This document shows positions 62,501-64,000 of a stretch of 64,000 bases of DNA, one piece after another. The stretch spans positions 496,001 to 560,000 of the forward strand of contig JAGQDJ010000005.1 of assembly GCA_022885665.1 (NCBI GenBank), in the 5' to 3' direction. Position 1 is the stretch's first letter. The number at the start of each line of letters is the position of its first letter. The DNA is from Triops longicaudatus (taxonomy: Eukaryota > Arthropoda > Branchiopoda > Notostraca > Triopsidae). The translations under genes and the position numbers were made by a program. The notes beneath the pieces are model-generated. The model saw only the letters and a program-made list of their open reading frames with translations, searched no databases and had not been told where the DNA came from.

Positions 62501-64000
62501 AAAACATCACAAAGTAATATTCAGTTGTTCGGTACAGAAAGTCACGTACGAAATGGAGAGGTGATTTCCATTTTTGTGCGAGTACAACTGTCTTTCGCAT
62601 CATTATTCAAACTTCCTTTGCTACTTTTTTACCAGTTATAGTAGGACAAAGTACCACTTTAAATTAATATATCGCGCAACCTCATAGTCTTACTTTATAC
62701 GGAGCTTACGGTCTCGGTTTAGTCCCGTTCAATTCTTGCAACTCTTTTACTTCATGTAACATGTTAATATTATTAATATTGCTGTGTTAATACTGCACCT
62801 ACGTTAACTTGGTTGTCCACTCCTGAGCCTATGGTATTGTGGCGTTCATTGTTACCCAACAGTCAAATTTCGTAGCCGCCCAACAATCCTAAGATTCATT
62901 CTTGGTAAGAACGAAATTCCCTGCAACAAGCCTGTAATAGTTAGCTCCTTTCTGACCTTCTTTTGAGCCAGTTCCGTTTCTTCAACGTGAAATTTGATTG
63001 TTGTGAACTTAAAGTGAGAGTTAGCACGAGAAGGAGAGTATTTTTGTGTGGTTTTGTATTGGAGTTCGTTTTGGTGTTGGTGTAAATTGGAAGTTACGAA
63101 TAAACGGGATTTGGTAGAACGTAACAGTATTAAGTAGACTCCGCTATGACCTGTTTATGCTGACTGTACCTTGTTTTGGAACTCACGAAACGCCCCAAGG
63201 AAAACCCTACACAAGGGTTATGTGAAGGTAATTAAACGTTTCAGTGGACAGATTTCCAGCATTTTCGTGTTTATTACTTAACAAATTAATGCCATTCGGC
63301 TCAAGAAATCAATTTTCTACCCAAGGATGAGATAATTTTGTTAACTTTAAATTATAACTGGAACTGTGTTACCGTTGGACTCTTGGTTCTTGCGAAGAAA
63401 TCAATACCAGGAACTCTGCCGGTATCCCGTAATTGGGAGTTGGTGAACATTTCTTTAAGGCGAGGGGAAAAGGGTTGTATATCAGCAGTTGGTATATTTT
63501 TCACCCCAAAGGCAGGTTCATTTAACATTTTTTGCAAGGTTTTCTTCGGCTCGTTTTCTTATGTCGGCAATGCTTATTGAAACAAGATGCAGTAAGCCTG
63601 CAGCTGAAAAGCGTCCAAACGATGACACCAACAATACTGAACACTTATCGCCACCGAAAAGGCCTTGTTTTTTTTTACTCTGGCGGTCACGAAACGTGAT
63701 AAAGAGGTCGCCACTGTGCCCTTCAGACCTTAGATGTGTCTTGAAGTCGCTTTTTGGGTGGCAAGGATTATTATGGGTGGGTGGGTGGTTCTGGGAGGTA
63801 ACTTACACCTACAAAACGTTCCGGAGAGGTGCAAAGCATGACTAATGCGTATCTTTGGATCTTCCTGGTCGGGGGCAGAAAGGTGGAGGGAGCTAGTATC
63901 GGAGACTTGTTGGCCTTAGAGAGCAAATTTGACACTATTGTGACTTGCAAGCTGCAAAGATCACCGTGTTAGACAGAAATTCGTAAAATACTATTTTCCC

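Larger units (their letters stand above)
53560..64000. other. 10.4 kb without a supportable gene
   Basis: Downstream of the S6KL poly(A) signal no exon series, RNA gene or large repeat could be supported on either strand. It holds G-runs (57218-57227, 57377-57386, 61506-61523), a (CAAAA)n repeat, a perfect hairpin at 59.56 kb, and a near-palindromic TATA-like stretch near 60475-60490. Exons of long-intron genes could be hidden here. Confidence 0.5.

Noticed and set aside
63561..63845. Plus-strand frame starting MSAMLIETRC, with Pro/Lys-rich first 35 residues
   Set aside because: The beginning looks like a nuclear protein N-terminus, but it runs into GGGTGGGTGGGTGG-type sequence and no good exon end or partner is visible inside the window.
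1..64000. CRISPR arrays, bacterial operons, phage or plasmid features
   Set aside because: No spaced direct-repeat arrays, ribosome-binding-site-led gene strings or prokaryotic genes were seen; all recognised genes are spliced or eukaryotic.

Overview
This 64-kb window is nuclear DNA from an arthropod, most likely a crustacean. That is inferred from spliced genes with short GT-AG introns (about 60-250 bp, apart from two multi-kilobase ones), TATA and DRE core promoter elements, two secreted low-complexity proteins typical of cuticle or extracellular matrix, and a true selenoprotein, a class many insects have lost. No bacterial or organellar gene was seen.

Layout. 1-14.4 kb, minus: the N-terminal 3205 codons of the giant E3 ligase HUWE1 in 22 exons; the HECT end lies off the left edge. 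14.8 kb: a 39-N assembly gap inside poly-G. 15.9-17.4 kb, minus: UROD (heme synthesis), head-to-head with PNO1 (18.1-18.9 kb, plus; ribosome assembly). 19.6-20.5 kb, minus: selenoprotein M, with an in-frame TGA for selenocysteine and a recognisable SECIS hairpin in its 3' UTR. 21.4-26.7 kb, minus: KDM2 with complete JmjC, CXXC, PHD, F-box and LRR parts. 27.2-28.5 kb, plus: an unrecognised 365-residue protein with clustered TQ sites, tail-to-tail with the mitoribosomal protein mL64/GADD45GIP1 (minus). 29.6-30.0 kb, minus: a possible 69-residue gene. 30.5-32.8 kb, minus: a secreted protein with a six-cysteine clip-like module and no protease. 33.2-33.7 kb, minus: the end of an unrecognised helical protein. 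33.8-36.5 kb, plus: NCKIPSD/SPIN90. 37.2 kb: a strong TATA promoter with an apparently non-coding first exon. 37.8-38.4 kb, minus: COX6A. 38.7-53.4 kb, plus: the kinase S6KL/RSKR, whose 10.4-kb intron holds a pogo/Tigger-like MITE and a complete nested antisense gene for a secreted Ala/Pro/Glu/Val-rich protein; a second intron holds a hAT-like MITE. From about 53.6 kb to the end no gene can be supported.

Most genes are housekeeping and unrelated in function. They are arranged in divergent pairs (UROD/PNO1, KDM2/27.2-kb gene, 33.2-kb gene/SPIN90, COX6A/S6KL), and YY1-like elements sit just upstream of the HUWE1 and KDM2 start codons. All splice junctions were read by eye from GT/AG signals, frame continuity and remembered family sequences. 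No database search or transcript was available.
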